DNA from: Paenibacillus alvei DSM 29 | GTDB lineage: Bacteria; Bacillota; Bacilli; Paenibacillales; Paenibacillaceae | Assembly (NCBI RefSeq): GCF_000293805.1 | Contig: NZ_AMBZ01000004.1 | Coordinates: 616,735-680,734, forward strand | Direction of reading: 5' to 3' | DNA: 64,000 nt | Part shown: positions 8,798-18,039 of the stretch, piece after piece | How the letters are laid out: each line of letters begins with the position of its first letter | Position numbering within the stretch: position 1 is the first letter of the stretch | Notes under the pieces: model-generated | What the model was told of the DNA's origin: nothing | What the model saw: the letters and a program-made list of their open reading frames with translations, nothing else | Database searches by the model: none | Position numbers and translations under genes: made by a program

Positions 8798-9988
8798 ATG
8801 AGTGTGTCTCAAGCATCGTCCTTATGGAAGGAAGCTTTGTCAACACAGTTTGAGCAGACGATCGCATGGCGGCGTTATTTGCATCAGAATCCGGAACTGT
8901 CCTATGAAGAGTCGAAAACAGCCACATTTGTAGCGAATCAGTTGCGTTCCTTCGGAATTGAGGTTGAAACCGGCATTGGCGGAAATGGTCTGATAGGCCG
9001 GATTCGCAACGGCGATGGTGCTGTCGTTGCTCTGCGCGCAGACATGGATGCGCTTCCGATTCAAGATGAGAAGCAGTGCGATTATCGCTCACAGGTTCCT
9101 GGCGTCATGCATGCATGTGGTCATGATGGGCACACAGCTACGCTGCTGTCGGTAGCCAAAGTGTTGTCAGAGCAGCGCAGCCTATGGACGGGAGAAATTC
9201 GATTGCTGTTCCAGCCTGCGGAAGAGGTTAGTCCTGGCGGGGCCCAGGCGATGATTCGTGATGGAGCGCTCGAAGGTGTGAATCGGATCTATGGCGTTCA
9301 TCTGTGGACGCCGATTCCTACAGGCATTGTAGCTACACGCGAAGGATCGATGATGGCAGCTGTAGATGATTTCCGCTTGACGATTGCAGGGAAGGGCGGT
9401 CATGGGGGGATGCCGCATTTATGTACGGATGCCGTCCTTATTGGGGCATCGCTTGTACAGCAGCTGCAGTCGATTGTGAGCCGCAATGTATCTCCGCTTC
9501 AGCCGGCTGTTATATCTGTGGGCTCTCTTCAGGCAGGCACGACACAGAATATTATTGCTGATCGAGCTGAACTGAAGGGGACGATTCGTTCCTTCGATCC
9601 AGAAGTTCGACAGCTGCTACGGCAGCGCTTCGAACGTATTGTAGAGCTGACGTGCGCGATGCATGAAGCCGAATATGAGATGGAATTCCGTGTTGGCTAT
9701 CCAGCACTTGTTAATGATGGCAGCGAGGCTGAACGCGTATTCCGCATTGCAGATGAAGTGGTCGGTCAAGATTGCGTTCGGGAAGCAGAAATGATGATGC
9801 CTGCTGAAGATTTTGCCTATTATGTAAAGCAGATACCGGGTTGCTTCGTACTTGTAGGAGCGGGAAATGAGGATCATGCTCGTTATCCACACCACCATCC
9901 GAAGTTCGATTTTGAGGAGTCTGCCATGCTGATTGCGGGGCAAATGTTAATCGGATTAGCAATGGATGCATTAGCCGAGCAAAAGTAA
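8798..9988 (+). CDS. M20 family amidohydrolase/peptidase
   Basis: 396 residues, typical of the hippurate/N-acyl-amino-acid hydrolase branch of M20. Metal ligands and the catalytic Glu are visible: LRADMDALPIQDE, the MHACGHDGHTATLL motif near residue 105, and FQPAEEVSPGGA near 140. The lid-domain GKGGHGGMPH motif near 200 and the C-terminal HHHPKFDFEESAM segment also fit. It should cleave an amide bond to release an amino acid, but the substrate cannot be read from the sequence. GGGGGAGAGAAGG precedes the ATG. Monocistronic as far as I can see. Confidence 0.9.
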   Translation: MSVSQASSLWKEALSTQFEQTIAWRRYLHQNPELSYEESKTATFVANQLRSFGIEVETGIGGNGLIGRIRNGDGAVVALRADMDALPIQDEKQCDYRSQVPGVMHACGHDGHTATLLSVAKVLSEQRSLWTGEIRLLFQPAEEVSPGGAQAMIRDGALEGVNRIYGVHLWTPIPTGIVATREGSMMAAVDDFRLTIAGKGGHGGMPHLCTDAVLIGASLVQQLQSIVSRNVSPLQPAVISVGSLQAGTTQNIIADRAELKGTIRSFDPEVRQLLRQRFERIVELTCAMHEAEYEMEFRVGYPALVNDGSEAERVFRIADEVVGQDCVREAEMMMPAEDFAYYVKQIPGCFVLVGAGNEDHARYPHHHPKFDFEESAMLIAGQMLIGLAMDALAEQK

Positions 9989-10171
9989 CCATTGGTTGCA
10001 TGTGATATAGTAGTATAGAATACGTAACGGGATTAATCTGTAGTAAAAACATGTAAATGGCTGATATTTAAAATGAATGAGCATTAGATCGCACTATGCC
10101 GAAGAAGTGATTGGCTCGCTTGGATATGTTTCGCCAATTGGGGCATCCTATGCCTGAATAGGAGGATGCTG

Positions 10172-10597
10172 ATGTCAACGGTACAAGAGGTAATGACGAC
10201 AACCTGTGCCACATGCACAGTATTGGACAACATTTATGAGGCAGCCGTCAAAATGAAGCAATATGATACGGGATTTATTCCGATTGTAGATGGTGAACGG
10301 CTCGTTGGGGCAGTAACGGATCGGGATTTGGTGCTGCGCGGGATTGCGAGCAAGCACCCAGGCTCGACGCGCATTTCGCATATTATGACAGAAGAACTGG
10401 TTAGTATATCGCCGGATGCGACGATTGATGAAGCAGCAGCGTTAATGGCTGAGCAGCAGGTTCGCCGACTGCCTGTAGTGAAGAACGGCAAGCTCGTAGG
10501 AATCGTATCGATCGGTGATCTAGCGAAGCGGACACCGTTCGCCGATGAAGCAGGTCAGGCGCTCAGCGAGATATCTGAATCGCCTTATACACATTAG
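10172..10597 (+). CDS. Tandem CBS-domain protein
   Basis: 141 residues made of two CBS motifs: MKQYDTGFIPIVDGERLVG with AVTDRDLVLRG in the first, and EQQVRRLPVVKNGKLVG with IVSIGDLAKR in the second. Stand-alone CBS pairs bind adenine nucleotides such as AMP, ATP or SAM and regulate partners. It resembles B. subtilis YhcV. AGGAGG at 10160-10165 is 6 bases from the ATG at 10172; the ATG at 10166 touches the ribosome site and is unlikely. The partner is not apparent from the neighbours. Confidence 0.88.
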   Translation: MSTVQEVMTTTCATCTVLDNIYEAAVKMKQYDTGFIPIVDGERLVGAVTDRDLVLRGIASKHPGSTRISHIMTEELVSISPDATIDEAAALMAEQQVRRLPVVKNGKLVGIVSIGDLAKRTPFADEAGQALSEISESPYTH

Positions 10598-10620
10598 GGC
10601 TAGTTAAGGACACAGGAACA

Positions 10621-10662
10621 GTTCATCTCGTCTTCTGCTATAGGGGAGAGATGAACTTTTTT
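10621..10662 (+). terminator. Rho-independent terminator after the CBS gene
   Basis: GTTCATCTC and GAGATGAAC pair, followed directly by TTTTTT. Confidence 0.85.
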
Positions 10663-10761
10663 GCATTCTGCGGCCTCATAAGAAGGGCGTTGGAATACAG
10701 CTTTACACTAGGTGAAATAGTTTGACTTGATTGATGAAGAAAACGAGGGGAGGTGCAACAA

Positions 10762-12468
10762 ATGGCAAGAGAGACGTTTGCACTTGTTGTGCAGCAGGAT
10801 ATGACGATATTGGTTAATGCGCAGTCTACCAGTTATTCAGACATTCGCCGTGCCCTACTGGGATTTGCAGAGTTAATGAAGCATCCGCAAGGACTCCATA
10901 CCTTTCGTATGACCCCAATCACGCTGTGGAATGCTGCGGCGAGCGGGAAGACTGCGGAGATGGTATGCGCGGTGCTGGATACATATGCGACATACCCTGT
11001 TCCTGTAAAGGTCAAGCAAGAGATCGCGATGTGGATGGGGCGGTATGGCTTATTCGTTCTGCATGGAGAAGAGCGAGATGCGAGCATCACCCTGCACGCC
11101 AAGGATCCTAAAGTGTTGGATCGGATGCTATCGGATCGGGAGGTAGGCAGACTTTTTACAGGGAAGCCGCAGGATGGAATTGTAGCGATATTAGCGAAGC
11201 ACCGTGGCCGCTTGAAGCGAGCGCTTGCCAATGCTGGGTATCCGATCGTGGACAGGGTTGGTTACAGAGATGGAGAGCCGCTTGATTTTCAATTGAAAGA
11301 GCAGGGGGGCTTTCAAGTACGGGATTACCAGCGCGAAGCTGTGCAGGCATTTATCGGCAGCGCGAAGCGTGCAGCTGGAGATGGCGTCATTGTGCTGCCG
11401 TGTGGGGCGGGCAAAACGATCGTTGGAATAACCGCCATGACAGAATTACAAAGCGAGACCTTAATTCTAACCTCGAACACGACTTCCGTGAAGCAGTGGA
11501 AGCGGGAGATTTTAACCCGGACGACATTGTTGGATGAACAAGTTGGTGAATATACCGGTAAATCCAAGCAAGTAAGACCTGTTACAATATCTACCTATCA
11601 GATGATGACCTACCGTCAGGATAAAGAACGTGAGTGCCAGCATATGCACCTGTTCCATGAGCGGGATTGGGGGTTGATCATCTATGATGAAGTACATTTG
11701 CTTCCGGCTCCGGTATTTCGCACGACGGCTGATTTGCAGGCCACACGGCGGCTTGGCTTGACTGCTACGCTCGTCCGTGAAGATGGCTGCGAACGGGATG
11801 TATTTTCCCTAATTGGCCCAAAGCGGTACGAACTGCCCTGGAAGGAGCTGGAGCAGGACGGGTGGATCGCAGAGGTCGATTGCGTGGAAGTGCGAGTGCC
11901 TTTGTCAGAGGAAGGCAGGAAGTATTATCTTCAAGCGGGAGAGCGAGATAAGGCAAGGATCGCTGGAGAGAATGAATTGAAGATAGAAGCGGTAAAGCGG
12001 ATCTTGAAGCGCCATCCGAAGCTTCCAACGTTGATTATCGGACAATACTTGCAGCAGTTGGATCGGTTGTCACAATCTTTGTCAGCACCTGTACTGACAG
12101 GAAAAACACCGCAAGAAGAACGTGAGCAGCTGTATGCTCAGTTCAAGCAAGGCTCGATAGAGGTGCTTATTGTCTCCAAGGTTGCTAATTTTGCTGTAGA
12201 TTTGCCGGATGCAACGGTAGCTATTCAAGTGTCAGGAAGCTTCGGTTCGAGACAAGAAGAGGCCCAGCGGCTTGGGCGGCTGCTTCGTCCCAAGGCGGAT
12301 GGCAGACAAGCCAGTTTCTATTCGGTCGTAAGCGAGGATACAAAGGAACGGGATTATGCGATGAAGCGGCAGCGGTTTCTAGTAGAGCAAGGGTATCAAT
12401 ATGCAATTGAGCAGCAGGAGGACTGTCATGAATACGTATCAACTATGGAAGCGAATGGAACAAAATAA
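10762..12468 (+). CDS. Bacterial XPB-type superfamily 2 DNA helicase
   Basis: 568 residues. Motif I LPCGAGKT (near residue 215), motif II YDEVH, and motif III TATLVRED include the RED motif of XPB/Ssl2 helicases. The C-terminal RecA lobe ends with QEEAQRLGRLLRP (motif VI). A damage-recognition-like segment precedes motif I, after RDYQREAVQAF (Q-motif region). XPB is a 3'-5' translocase that opens DNA in repair and transcription; bacterial forms are ATP-dependent helicases of uncertain cellular role. AGGGGAGG at 10746-10753 points to the ATG at 10762 rather than the GTG at 10753. The stop lies 41 bases inside the next gene, so translation is probably coupled. Confidence 0.9.
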   Translation: MARETFALVVQQDMTILVNAQSTSYSDIRRALLGFAELMKHPQGLHTFRMTPITLWNAAASGKTAEMVCAVLDTYATYPVPVKVKQEIAMWMGRYGLFVLHGEERDASITLHAKDPKVLDRMLSDREVGRLFTGKPQDGIVAILAKHRGRLKRALANAGYPIVDRVGYRDGEPLDFQLKEQGGFQVRDYQREAVQAFIGSAKRAAGDGVIVLPCGAGKTIVGITAMTELQSETLILTSNTTSVKQWKREILTRTTLLDEQVGEYTGKSKQVRPVTISTYQMMTYRQDKERECQHMHLFHERDWGLIIYDEVHLLPAPVFRTTADLQATRRLGLTATLVREDGCERDVFSLIGPKRYELPWKELEQDGWIAEVDCVEVRVPLSEEGRKYYLQAGERDKARIAGENELKIEAVKRILKRHPKLPTLIIGQYLQQLDRLSQSLSAPVLTGKTPQEEREQLYAQFKQGSIEVLIVSKVANFAVDLPDATVAIQVSGSFGSRQEEAQRLGRLLRPKADGRQASFYSVVSEDTKERDYAMKRQRFLVEQGYQYAIEQQEDCHEYVSTMEANGTK

Positions 12469-14407
12469 GGAGCATTCATTCAGCCAGCAATGGCAAAAAT
12501 TCAGCGACAATCCTGTTCAGATTGTCGAGGCTTATGCAGCGCTGCCGGAGGAGCATAGAGCCTCGTATGATGTCATGTTCAATCGAACGGCTACGCTTCC
12601 TTTCGCATTAGACGCATTGCACAAATGGCACGGTCCTATGGCAACAGGTGCAATGCTGCGTGCCGCTTGCGGCCCATTATTGAAATCAGGTTTATTGGCG
12701 AGTGTGCGGACAACCTGGGGAGAACGGCTCTTTTTTATTCCTAAGGATGTTTATGAGCGCCTGCTTGCATTTCGATTAGATAGAATGGACTTGGAAAATG
12801 TCCCTCAGTCCAAGGGGACGAAGTCAGGAGATGAATGGCTGTACTCACTTCAACCCCTTGATGGAAGCAATGTCATATCGGTAGAATCCTCCAAGGGAAT
12901 GTTGAGGGACTTGTTCCAACTCCTTGTGTATGCGCTGAATGAAGGACTGCCTCTTACGGCCAAGGGAGTACTGCATAAAAGGGCGATCTCAAGGCTCGAT
13001 TCCTTGCTTTGTCTGCATGGACAGGTATTTGCTGGCTGGAACGTCAAAATACCTTTCGCTGAGTCGATGCCGATACATGTAGCCATTGTGCTTGATACGG
13101 CACTTCGACTTGGGCTGCTGCGCAAAGATGCAACAAGCTATACAGTGGAGAACGACCAATTGAAAAAGTGGCTCAACTTGCCTTCACAGGAAGCGCTGCG
13201 GGCAATTGCCGAGGTTGTCATTGAGCACTATTTACCAAATGAGGCATTGATAAGACATGTTGCATATGCGGTGCTCCATTTCGGAAGGATGGGTAAGTGG
13301 AGCTCGGATGAAATTGTCGGACATGCCTGTCGTGATCTCGGATGGCTCGATATTGGGAATGTCACATTTGACACAGTGCGGCAGCAAATAAAGGAGTGGC
13401 TGCGTACATCCCATGCATTAGGGCTGTGCGATGTCGGGGAAGCTGATGACTGCTGGATGTTCCGCACTGTGTATCAAGAAGAGGATGAACAGGAACGGGT
13501 TCTATTTGTACAACCGGATTTCGAGATTATGGTGCCTCCTCATGCTTCGTTTCTCATCCGCTTCGAATTGGAGGTATTTGCCCAGCTATGGAATTCCGAC
13601 CAGATGGATACCTATCGTCTTACCCGCGAATCGTTCGAAAACGGATTGGAGCACGGTCGGTCGGTTCAATCCGTTCTCTCCTTCCTAGAGAGGTGTTCGT
13701 TGACTGGGGTGCCGGATCCAGTACGTGACGCTATCGAAATGTGGGGGCGACAATACGGAAGAATTCAGTTCTCGGAAGTGGTTCTTCTTCGTTGTGCAGA
13801 CTCGGATACGGCCCAAGCTGTGCAATCAGCGATGGAAAGTTCCGAGGTGCTCAGGAACTGGCTTGTTCCAATAAGCTCTGAAGATTACATTGTAGATCGA
13901 GATCATGTGGATGAGGTTGAGAGTCAACTGATTCGTTTCGAATTGCCGCCCTTAAAGCGCTGGGGCGGTGAGGAACGAAGACGTATGCCGAAGCTGTGGC
14001 AGGATGGGAATCATGGGCAAGTGGCGGAGGAAGCGGATCTTAAAGGGCCAGTTTACAGTCCATCCTCATTGCAGTATTATGAAATGGATACCGGTTTACT
14101 CGCACAAGATGCAGAAGAGGCTAGTTATAATGATATTTCCGGCCAGTGGACGAAGGCTTTGCGATCCTATCATACCTCGACGAAGCGGGATATGGTGATG
14201 GCTGCTATCCGGCATCAGACACAGCTTGAAGTTGAGGAAGAGGGAAGATTACAGGTAATCGTTCCGTTGACCTCAACAAGTTCTGATGACCTGGGCTGGG
14301 CGATAACGGCTTACGTGCTGCCTTGCTTGTCAAGTGACAAGCCGGTTCAATTGTCTCCTGAGAAGTGGGACAGGGTACGCTTGATCGTACCCGAGGGGCT
14401 GCTGTAG
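12428..14407 (+). CDS. Helicase-associated protein paired with XPB
   Basis: 659 residues without helicase motifs. The central part (VQPDFEIMVPPHASF, then FSEVVLLRCAD and DYIVDRDHVDEVE) matches the helicase-associated domain found at the N-terminus of eukaryotic XPB/Ssl2, so the protein looks like a separate XPB accessory subunit. A similar large protein sits beside XPB in actinobacteria such as Mycobacterium. I infer that it binds the helicase or the DNA end. It begins inside the helicase gene: CAGGAGG precedes the ATG at 12428, and the genes overlap by 41 bases. Its C-terminal half has no known motif; a nuclease role like archaeal Bax1 is only a guess. Confidence 0.72.
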   Translation: MNTYQLWKRMEQNKEHSFSQQWQKFSDNPVQIVEAYAALPEEHRASYDVMFNRTATLPFALDALHKWHGPMATGAMLRAACGPLLKSGLLASVRTTWGERLFFIPKDVYERLLAFRLDRMDLENVPQSKGTKSGDEWLYSLQPLDGSNVISVESSKGMLRDLFQLLVYALNEGLPLTAKGVLHKRAISRLDSLLCLHGQVFAGWNVKIPFAESMPIHVAIVLDTALRLGLLRKDATSYTVENDQLKKWLNLPSQEALRAIAEVVIEHYLPNEALIRHVAYAVLHFGRMGKWSSDEIVGHACRDLGWLDIGNVTFDTVRQQIKEWLRTSHALGLCDVGEADDCWMFRTVYQEEDEQERVLFVQPDFEIMVPPHASFLIRFELEVFAQLWNSDQMDTYRLTRESFENGLEHGRSVQSVLSFLERCSLTGVPDPVRDAIEMWGRQYGRIQFSEVVLLRCADSDTAQAVQSAMESSEVLRNWLVPISSEDYIVDRDHVDEVESQLIRFELPPLKRWGGEERRRMPKLWQDGNHGQVAEEADLKGPVYSPSSLQYYEMDTGLLAQDAEEASYNDISGQWTKALRSYHTSTKRDMVMAAIRHQTQLEVEEEGRLQVIVPLTSTSSDDLGWAITAYVLPCLSSDKPVQLSPEKWDRVRLIVPEGLL

Positions 14408-14463
14408 GGTTGGACTGCTCTGTCCCTCATCGTACTACTCTACAAAGAATTGAGCGTGATAAC

Positions 14464-14916
14464 GTGCCAATAGAAGAAAAACAAGATGTTGCCGATATGG
14501 CCGTTCTGCTCACCAATGCATATGAATTAGGCGACATGATCAACCAGTCGATAGAGGTTGCCGATTATGTGATGTGGAAAGAACGCATGGAAGGCAATGA
14601 GCAGGTAAAGCAGCTCGTACGCGAATTTGCCCGCAAGAAGGAACGCTTCGAAGAGGCGGAGCGGTTCGGCCACTTCCATCCCGATTATCATAAGGCAAAG
14701 GATGAAGTGCTCGCTGTACAACAAGAGCTGGAGTCTATAGAAGCAGTATATCAATTCAAGCAAGCCGAGGAAGCAGTTGATAAGCTGCTGCATCACTTGT
14801 CAGAAACAATTGCTCTTGCCGTGTCTGAAACGATCAAGGTGCCGAGCAATGATCCACAGCCGAAGGGTGGATGTGGTAGCGGCGGATGCAGCGGTGGTTG
14901 CAGCAGCTGTTCCTAG
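14464..14916 (+). CDS. ricF: RicF (YlbF) family protein
   Basis: 150 residues from a GTG start, the same length as B. subtilis YlbF/RicF. RicF works with RicA and RicT in a complex that promotes mRNA maturation by RNase Y and affects competence and sporulation. The family core FGHFHPDYHKAKDEV is present. The C-terminus GGCGSGGCSGGCSSC holds five closely spaced Cys, the region reported to help bind an iron-sulfur cluster in the Ric complex. The frame is open upstream to 14365, but that start lies within the previous gene; the GTG at 14464 gives the family length, although its ribosome site is weak. Confidence 0.85.
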   Translation: MPIEEKQDVADMAVLLTNAYELGDMINQSIEVADYVMWKERMEGNEQVKQLVREFARKKERFEEAERFGHFHPDYHKAKDEVLAVQQELESIEAVYQFKQAEEAVDKLLHHLSETIALAVSETIKVPSNDPQPKGGCGSGGCSGGCSSCS

Positions 14917-14943
14917 TAGAACGGCAGGGGGAGGGCAAGTGTT

Positions 14944-15207
14944 ATGGTTCCTGAACGGACGGGGTATATCGTATGGGTAAGCGATGTGAAGGCTGCTCGT
15001 AACTTGGATAAATATGGGACGCTTCATTATGTGTCAAAGAAAATGCAATATGCCGTCTTATACGTGAACGCGGAAAAGGCGGAAGATACAGTTAAAAATA
15101 TGAAGCGCCTAAATTATGTAAAGAAAATCGAGCGCTCGTATCGCAACGAGATTAAAACGGAATACAGCAAGGATGTTCCAGATAAAACTCGTTTTTACGG
15201 AATGTAA
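14944..15207 (+). CDS. ylbG: YlbG family protein
   Basis: 87 residues of the DUF2129/YlbG family: ERTGYIVWVSDVKAARNLDKYG, then YVSKKMQYAVLYV and a conserved KRLNYVKKIERSYR. The function is unknown. It follows ricF by 27 bases exactly as ylbG follows ylbF in Bacillus, with GGGGGAGGGCAAGTGTT upstream, so the two are an operon. A terminator follows. Confidence 0.9.
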   Translation: MVPERTGYIVWVSDVKAARNLDKYGTLHYVSKKMQYAVLYVNAEKAEDTVKNMKRLNYVKKIERSYRNEIKTEYSKDVPDKTRFYGM

Positions 15208-15223
15208 TGGTAGTAACGGATAT

Positions 15224-15262
15224 GCAGACCACTCCGTGTGTTGGAGGGGTCTGCTATTTTTT
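15224..15262 (+). terminator. Rho-independent terminator after ylbG
   Basis: GCAGACC and GGTCTGC (extended by TCC/GGA) form a stem followed by TATTTTTTT. Confidence 0.85.
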
Positions 15263-15400
15263 TGCAAAATCCGATTTTGATGTTAAAGTTTTCCTAAAAT
15301 GAGTGAAAAAGTTCATTCCTGAACTTGAGAACAGTTGACACATCATGTAATATAATGGGTATATATACATAGATAAAAAGACCTAACATGGTGGAGAGTG

Positions 15401-15847
15401 GTGAAGCCAATGAGAGATAAAGTAATGAATCGATGGAGCACCTATGAACCTTTCTATGTGTTGTTAGGCGATAAGAAAGTAGCCAATGTTGTCATAACGA
15501 ATCATGCGCGATCCCGCTGGATTGACCGTATCGCGAAGGAAGAGGCGGATGTTGAATCAATAGCGGCGTTTATATGGGACAGCTTGAAGCAGAATCGGAT
15601 CATTTCTTACTATCGCAATGAGCAGGACGTGTTCTTAATTGATGATGATTTGGTCGTGGTAGCAGAGTTCGTGGAATCTGACACGGAGTTTGATTTGGCG
15701 GGCGATCCGTTATCCAAGATGATCATCGTTACGTTTCTCGGCAAAATGTCGGAAACGATGGAACTGCGTGATTTAAAGACTTATTATTCATGGCTGCGGC
15801 ACTCGCGGCGCATGACGTTGGTGAAGAACAGCCGCAAGCATAGATGA
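15401..15847 (+). CDS. Conserved hypothetical protein
   Basis: About 148 residues, soluble and charged. Visible features are NHARSRWIDRIAKEE near residue 35, an acidic VFLIDDDLVVVAEFVE strand pair near 75, and a basic tail LVKNSRKHR. The HARxRWxxR pattern recalls small bacterial proteins of the DUF4258 or toxin-like type that act on RNA, but the match is too weak for a call. Starts at GTG 15398, GTG 15401 or ATG 15410 are all possible; GGTGGAG at 15390-15396 best serves 15401. It is monocistronic with a strong terminator. Confidence 0.55.
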   Translation: MKPMRDKVMNRWSTYEPFYVLLGDKKVANVVITNHARSRWIDRIAKEEADVESIAAFIWDSLKQNRIISYYRNEQDVFLIDDDLVVVAEFVESDTEFDLAGDPLSKMIIVTFLGKMSETMELRDLKTYYSWLRHSRRMTLVKNSRKHR

Positions 15848-15877
15848 ATGCTTCGATGGATCACACATACACACTAG

Positions 15878-15906
15878 GCCAATCAGATCATCTGATTGGC
15901 TTTTTT
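15878..15906 (+). terminator. Rho-independent terminator
   Basis: GCCAATCAGAT and its complement ATCTGATTGGC form a near-perfect stem followed by TTTTTT. Confidence 0.9.
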
Positions 15907-16046
15907 GATATGTTTATGACAATAGCCCCGGACAGCTGGATCTGCAATGCCTGCAGATGGAGCATCGGATGAGATACATGTTTTATGGAATCGCGCAATT
16001 TTACGCTATAATAGAGGCTAGGAAGCAGGAAAGAGGGGAAAGGCGT

Positions 16047-16961
16047 ATGGGGTTGAATTTTCATCAGCTGCATATATTCTACAACGTCGCAACAAGAGGA
16101 AGCTTTTCGGCTGCGGCACAAGCGCTGCATATGACGCAGCCGGCAGTAACGATGCAGATTCAGGCATTGGAAGAGTATTTCGGCACAAAGCTGCTGCACC
16201 GTTCTACGAAGAAGCTGCAATTGTCTGAGGCGGGCCATAAGCTGTTCCCTTATGCACATCGTTGTATGGAGCTTGTTCGTGAAACAGAGGAAATGATGTC
16301 GAATTACACACTCGACTTGCATGGCAAACTTGTGCTTGCGGCGAGTTTGACCATTGGTGAATATATTTTGCCGCCGATCCTCGGTCAATTTGCCAAGCTG
16401 CACCCGCAATTGGATATTCAATTACGGGTGATGAACAGCTCGCAAATTGTAGATGGTATTCGCAGTCAACAATTGCATCTTGGACTTGTGGAGGCCCCAG
16501 TGGCGGATCACGACATACACGTTGAACCAATCATGGAAGACGAGTTGATGCTCGTCGTACCTCGGGATCATGTTTTGGCCGCAGCAAATGAAGTAAAGCT
16601 TGAGGATGTCCTGTCCTATCCATTTGTGCTGCGGGAAATCGGATCCGGTACACGAATTGTTATGGAGGAAGCGCTTCGGCGTCTCGGAATTGAACCGGAA
16701 AGACTTCATGTAGTCATGGAACTGGGGAGTACGGGAGCTGTGAAATCGGCTGTTGAGGCAGGAATTGGGGTAACGATGCTGTCACCATCTGTTGTGCGGC
16801 ATGAGGAGGCGTTAGGGTTGGTGAAGACTGTTCGTATCCGACAGGTGAGTGTGAAACGGCAATTTTATGCGGTACATGCTCAAGCTGATCTTTTGTCACT
16901 GCCTGCGACAGCGCTGCTGACGATGCTTCGCAATCGACATGATAAGGGGCTGATAAGATGA
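16047..16961 (+). CDS. LysR-family transcriptional regulator
   Basis: 304 residues. The N-terminal winged helix (LHIFYNVATRGSFSAAAQAL, then MTQPAVTMQIQALE) is textbook LysR, followed by a linker helix and a periplasmic-binding-protein-like effector domain (LVLAASLTIGEYILPPILGQF, GIGVTMLSPSVV). The effector-domain type is close to CysL/CbbR-like regulators of sulfur or carbon metabolism, though the target is unknown. AGAGGGGAAAGG sits 5-6 bases before the ATG at 16047; the upstream ATG at 15957 is unlikely. Its TGA overlaps the ATG of the PHP gene (ATGA), so the two are translated together. Confidence 0.9.
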   Translation: MGLNFHQLHIFYNVATRGSFSAAAQALHMTQPAVTMQIQALEEYFGTKLLHRSTKKLQLSEAGHKLFPYAHRCMELVRETEEMMSNYTLDLHGKLVLAASLTIGEYILPPILGQFAKLHPQLDIQLRVMNSSQIVDGIRSQQLHLGLVEAPVADHDIHVEPIMEDELMLVVPRDHVLAAANEVKLEDVLSYPFVLREIGSGTRIVMEEALRRLGIEPERLHVVMELGSTGAVKSAVEAGIGVTMLSPSVVRHEEALGLVKTVRIRQVSVKRQFYAVHAQADLLSLPATALLTMLRNRHDKGLIR

Positions 16962-17905
16962 ATAAGAGATCTGACGACATTCAAGCAGAGGAGACCATGT
17001 TATACGCTCCACAAGGAGCGGGAGGTTCAAGTGAGGAGCACGGTGGCGCGGATCTGCATACCCATACAATTGCATCAGACGGGATGACAACGCCTGCTTA
17101 TAATGTGAAGCTTGCCTATTTGGCCGGTCTGCATGCTGTAGCGATTACCGATCATGATACCGTGCTGGGTGTGCCGGAGGCGGTTGCTGCTGGAGAGCAA
17201 TATGGTGTTCAAGTCGTGCCTGGTGTTGAGATTAGTACGGTTGAAGACGGTATCGACATTCATGTGCTCGGTTATTTCCTGGATATTTCGAATACAAAGC
17301 TGCTGGAGCGGCTGGCTGAGCTTAGAGCAGTTCGGGATCGTCGCAATGAAATGCTCGTTGCGAAGCTGACGGAGCTGGGAATCCCGCTCACGATGGAAGA
17401 AGTGGTGTCGGAACTGGGACGGCCGCTGTCTCCTGGAGAGACAGTAGGGCGTCCTCATATTGCAGATGCCTTAGTTCGCCGAGGAATTGTTCAAAATATG
17501 AAGGAGGCTTTCGACGAGTATCTGGGTGCTGGAGGAAAGGCGTATGTGAACCCTCCTCGCATTCGTTCGCAGGAGGCAGTTGCATGGATTCACGATGCCG
17601 GCGGCGCTGCGGTTATGGCCCATCCTGGGATTTATCATCGGGATGATCTTGTCGTTCGCTTGTTGGATGCAGCCCCATGGGACGGCATTGAGGTATGGCA
17701 CTCGGATCATTCTGCAGAAGATGCTAAGCGCTATAAAGAAATGGCATGTGCGAGGGGCTTACTGCAGACTGCAGGCTCTGACTTCCACGGAGCTCGCAAG
17801 GGAGATGTATTCCACGGAGCATTGGGCGGCCGCCGTGTGAAGACGGATGTGGTTCGCGAGCTGCAAGAGCGGGCACAGCGTGTTCGGGCGGAGCGCAGTA
17901 GCTGA
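16958..17905 (+). CDS. PHP-domain phosphoesterase
   Basis: 315 residues. Metal-binding motifs of the PHP fold are all present: DLHTHTIASDG near residue 33, ITDHDTVLGVPEA near 63, PGVEIST near 88, VMAHPGIYHR near 220, and SDFHG near 270. The C-terminal layout fits the YciV/RnaseAM type, which hydrolyses 3',5'-nucleotide bisphosphates and trims RNA 5' ends. The first 28 residues are an extra, low-complexity leader. It shares an ATGA overlap with the LysR gene, an operon arrangement that suggests the regulator may act on a nucleotide or sulfur-related signal (pAp removal), an inference only. Confidence 0.88.
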   Translation: MNKRSDDIQAEETMLYAPQGAGGSSEEHGGADLHTHTIASDGMTTPAYNVKLAYLAGLHAVAITDHDTVLGVPEAVAAGEQYGVQVVPGVEISTVEDGIDIHVLGYFLDISNTKLLERLAELRAVRDRRNEMLVAKLTELGIPLTMEEVVSELGRPLSPGETVGRPHIADALVRRGIVQNMKEAFDEYLGAGGKAYVNPPRIRSQEAVAWIHDAGGAAVMAHPGIYHRDDLVVRLLDAAPWDGIEVWHSDHSAEDAKRYKEMACARGLLQTAGSDFHGARKGDVFHGALGGRRVKTDVVRELQERAQRVRAERSS

Positions 17906-17978
17906 ATGCTCGTACTGTTGAAAATAAACGGGCTGATTGTATACCCCAAACTATTTTCGTATCGTCGTATAGAGAAGA

Positions 17979-18007
17979 AGACCTGCTGACTTAGCAGGTC
18001 TTTTTTG
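17979..18007 (+). terminator. Rho-independent terminator after the PHP gene
   Basis: AGACCTGCT and AGCAGGTCT form a perfect 9-bp stem with a 5-base loop and a T-tract. It lies between convergent genes. Confidence 0.9.
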
Positions 18008-18039
18008 TATTTCAAGGCCGCTATGGCGCAAAGGAGTGA

